Shown: positions 14,489-14,912 of the stretch, piece after piece
How the letters are laid out: every line of letters starts with the position of its first letter
How positions within the stretch are numbered: position 1 is the stretch's first letter
NCBI GenBank assembly: GCA_913064925.1
Contig: CAJYBN010000047.1
Location: 1 to 14,912, forward strand
From: an uncultured Peptococcaceae bacterium
Lineage (GTDB): Bacteria; Bacillota; Desulfotomaculia; Desulfotomaculales; Desulfallaceae
Reading direction: 5' to 3'
DNA: 14,912 nt
Notes under the pieces: generated by a model
Seen by the model: the letters and a program-made list of their open reading frames with translations, nothing else
Databases searched by the model: none
What the model was told of the DNA's origin: nothing
Program-made: the position numbers and the translations under genes

Positions 14489-14912
14489 ATCCCGAGCGGG
14501 TAAGCTTAAGGGGCCGGGACCTGTTATCCCTGCACGATTTCACGCCGCGGGAAATCGCCTATATCCTGGATTTCGCGGCGGAACTGAAGCAAAAGCAAAA
14601 AATGGGCGAGCGGCACGACTTGCTTCGCGGCATGACCCTGGCCATGATCTTCCAGAAGTCCTCCACCCGCACCCGGGTGAGCTTCGAGGTGGGCATGTTC
14701 CAGCTGGGGGGGCACGCCCTGTATCTGAATGCCGCCGACCTGCAGCTGGGGCGGGGCGAAAGCATCGCCGACACCGGGCGGGTGCTGGGCCGGTACGTGG
14801 ACGGGATCATGATCCGCACCTTCGCTCAGAGCGACGTGGAGGAGCTGGCCAGGCACGCGCCGGTGCCGGTGATCAACGGACTCACCGACCTGCTGCACCC
14901 CTGCCAGGTGCT
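14485..14912 (+). CDS. argF: ornithine carbamoyltransferase (5' part, cut by window end)
   Basis: The first 142 codons are present and the frame is open to the window edge. The enzyme makes citrulline from ornithine and carbamoyl phosphate. The N-terminal carbamoyl-phosphate domain carries FQKSSTRTRVSFEVG (Ser-Thr-Arg-Thr-Arg at 60-64) and HPCQ (138-141), both diagnostic of ornithine transcarbamylases. LRGRDLLSLHDFTPREI at the N-terminus is also typical. The ATG at 14485 overlaps the argD stop, with a GGTGGGGG run upstream as ribosome binding site. Aspartate carbamoyltransferase has related motifs but is less likely given HPCQ and the operon context. The ornithine-binding SMG loop lies beyond the window. 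Confidence 0.95.

Overview
The window looks like chromosomal DNA of a GC-rich Gram-positive Clostridia-type bacterium, most like the Desulfotomaculum/Pelotomaculum group (Peptococcaceae). This is inferred from strong GGAGG-type ribosome binding sites, frequent TTG and GTG starts, a bifunctional argJ in an argC-J-B-D-F run, a DUF2007 protein and a tandem ArgR/AhrC-type operator. No rRNA, tRNA, CRISPR array or intact transposase gene was seen.

Region 1 (1-323) is AT-rich. It holds a possible 3' end of an unrecognised upstream gene and a good sigma-A promoter (115-143). Region 2 (324-8634) is a six-gene plus-strand carbohydrate cluster: a GT4 glycosyltransferase, an amylo-alpha-1,6-glucosidase-like protein, trehalose-6-phosphate synthase (otsA), trehalose-6-phosphate phosphatase (otsB), a TreT-type trehalose glycosyltransferase and a GalT/HIT-superfamily nucleotidyltransferase-like protein. 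Two different routes to trehalose therefore lie side by side. The last two genes are separated by one base and look like a functional pair.

Region 3 (8635-9718) is a low-density accessory stretch. It contains a GC hairpin terminator, a micro-ORF with a strong SD, two small minus-strand genes (a DUF2007 protein and an unrecognised 75-residue protein) and short tandem repeats. It ends in an AT-rich divergent promoter region with a tandem ARG-box operator sitting on the argC promoter.

Region 4 (9719-14912) is the arginine operon argC-argJ-argB-argD-argF, with argF cut by the window end. It covers N-acetylglutamate to ornithine to citrulline, with acetyl recycling by ArgJ. Repeat material interrupts it: two 84-bp, hairpin-forming tandem repeats between argJ and argB, abutting the argB ribosome binding site, and small duplications behind argC and argB.

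The most interesting candidate for a little-described system is the trehalose cluster, particularly the TreT plus GalT-like pair. A plausible but unproven model is that the debranching-type hydrolase supplies free glucose, TreT joins it to NDP-glucose, and the GalT-like protein makes or recycles the sugar nucleotide. Gene functions are inferred from motifs read by eye; no database search was run.
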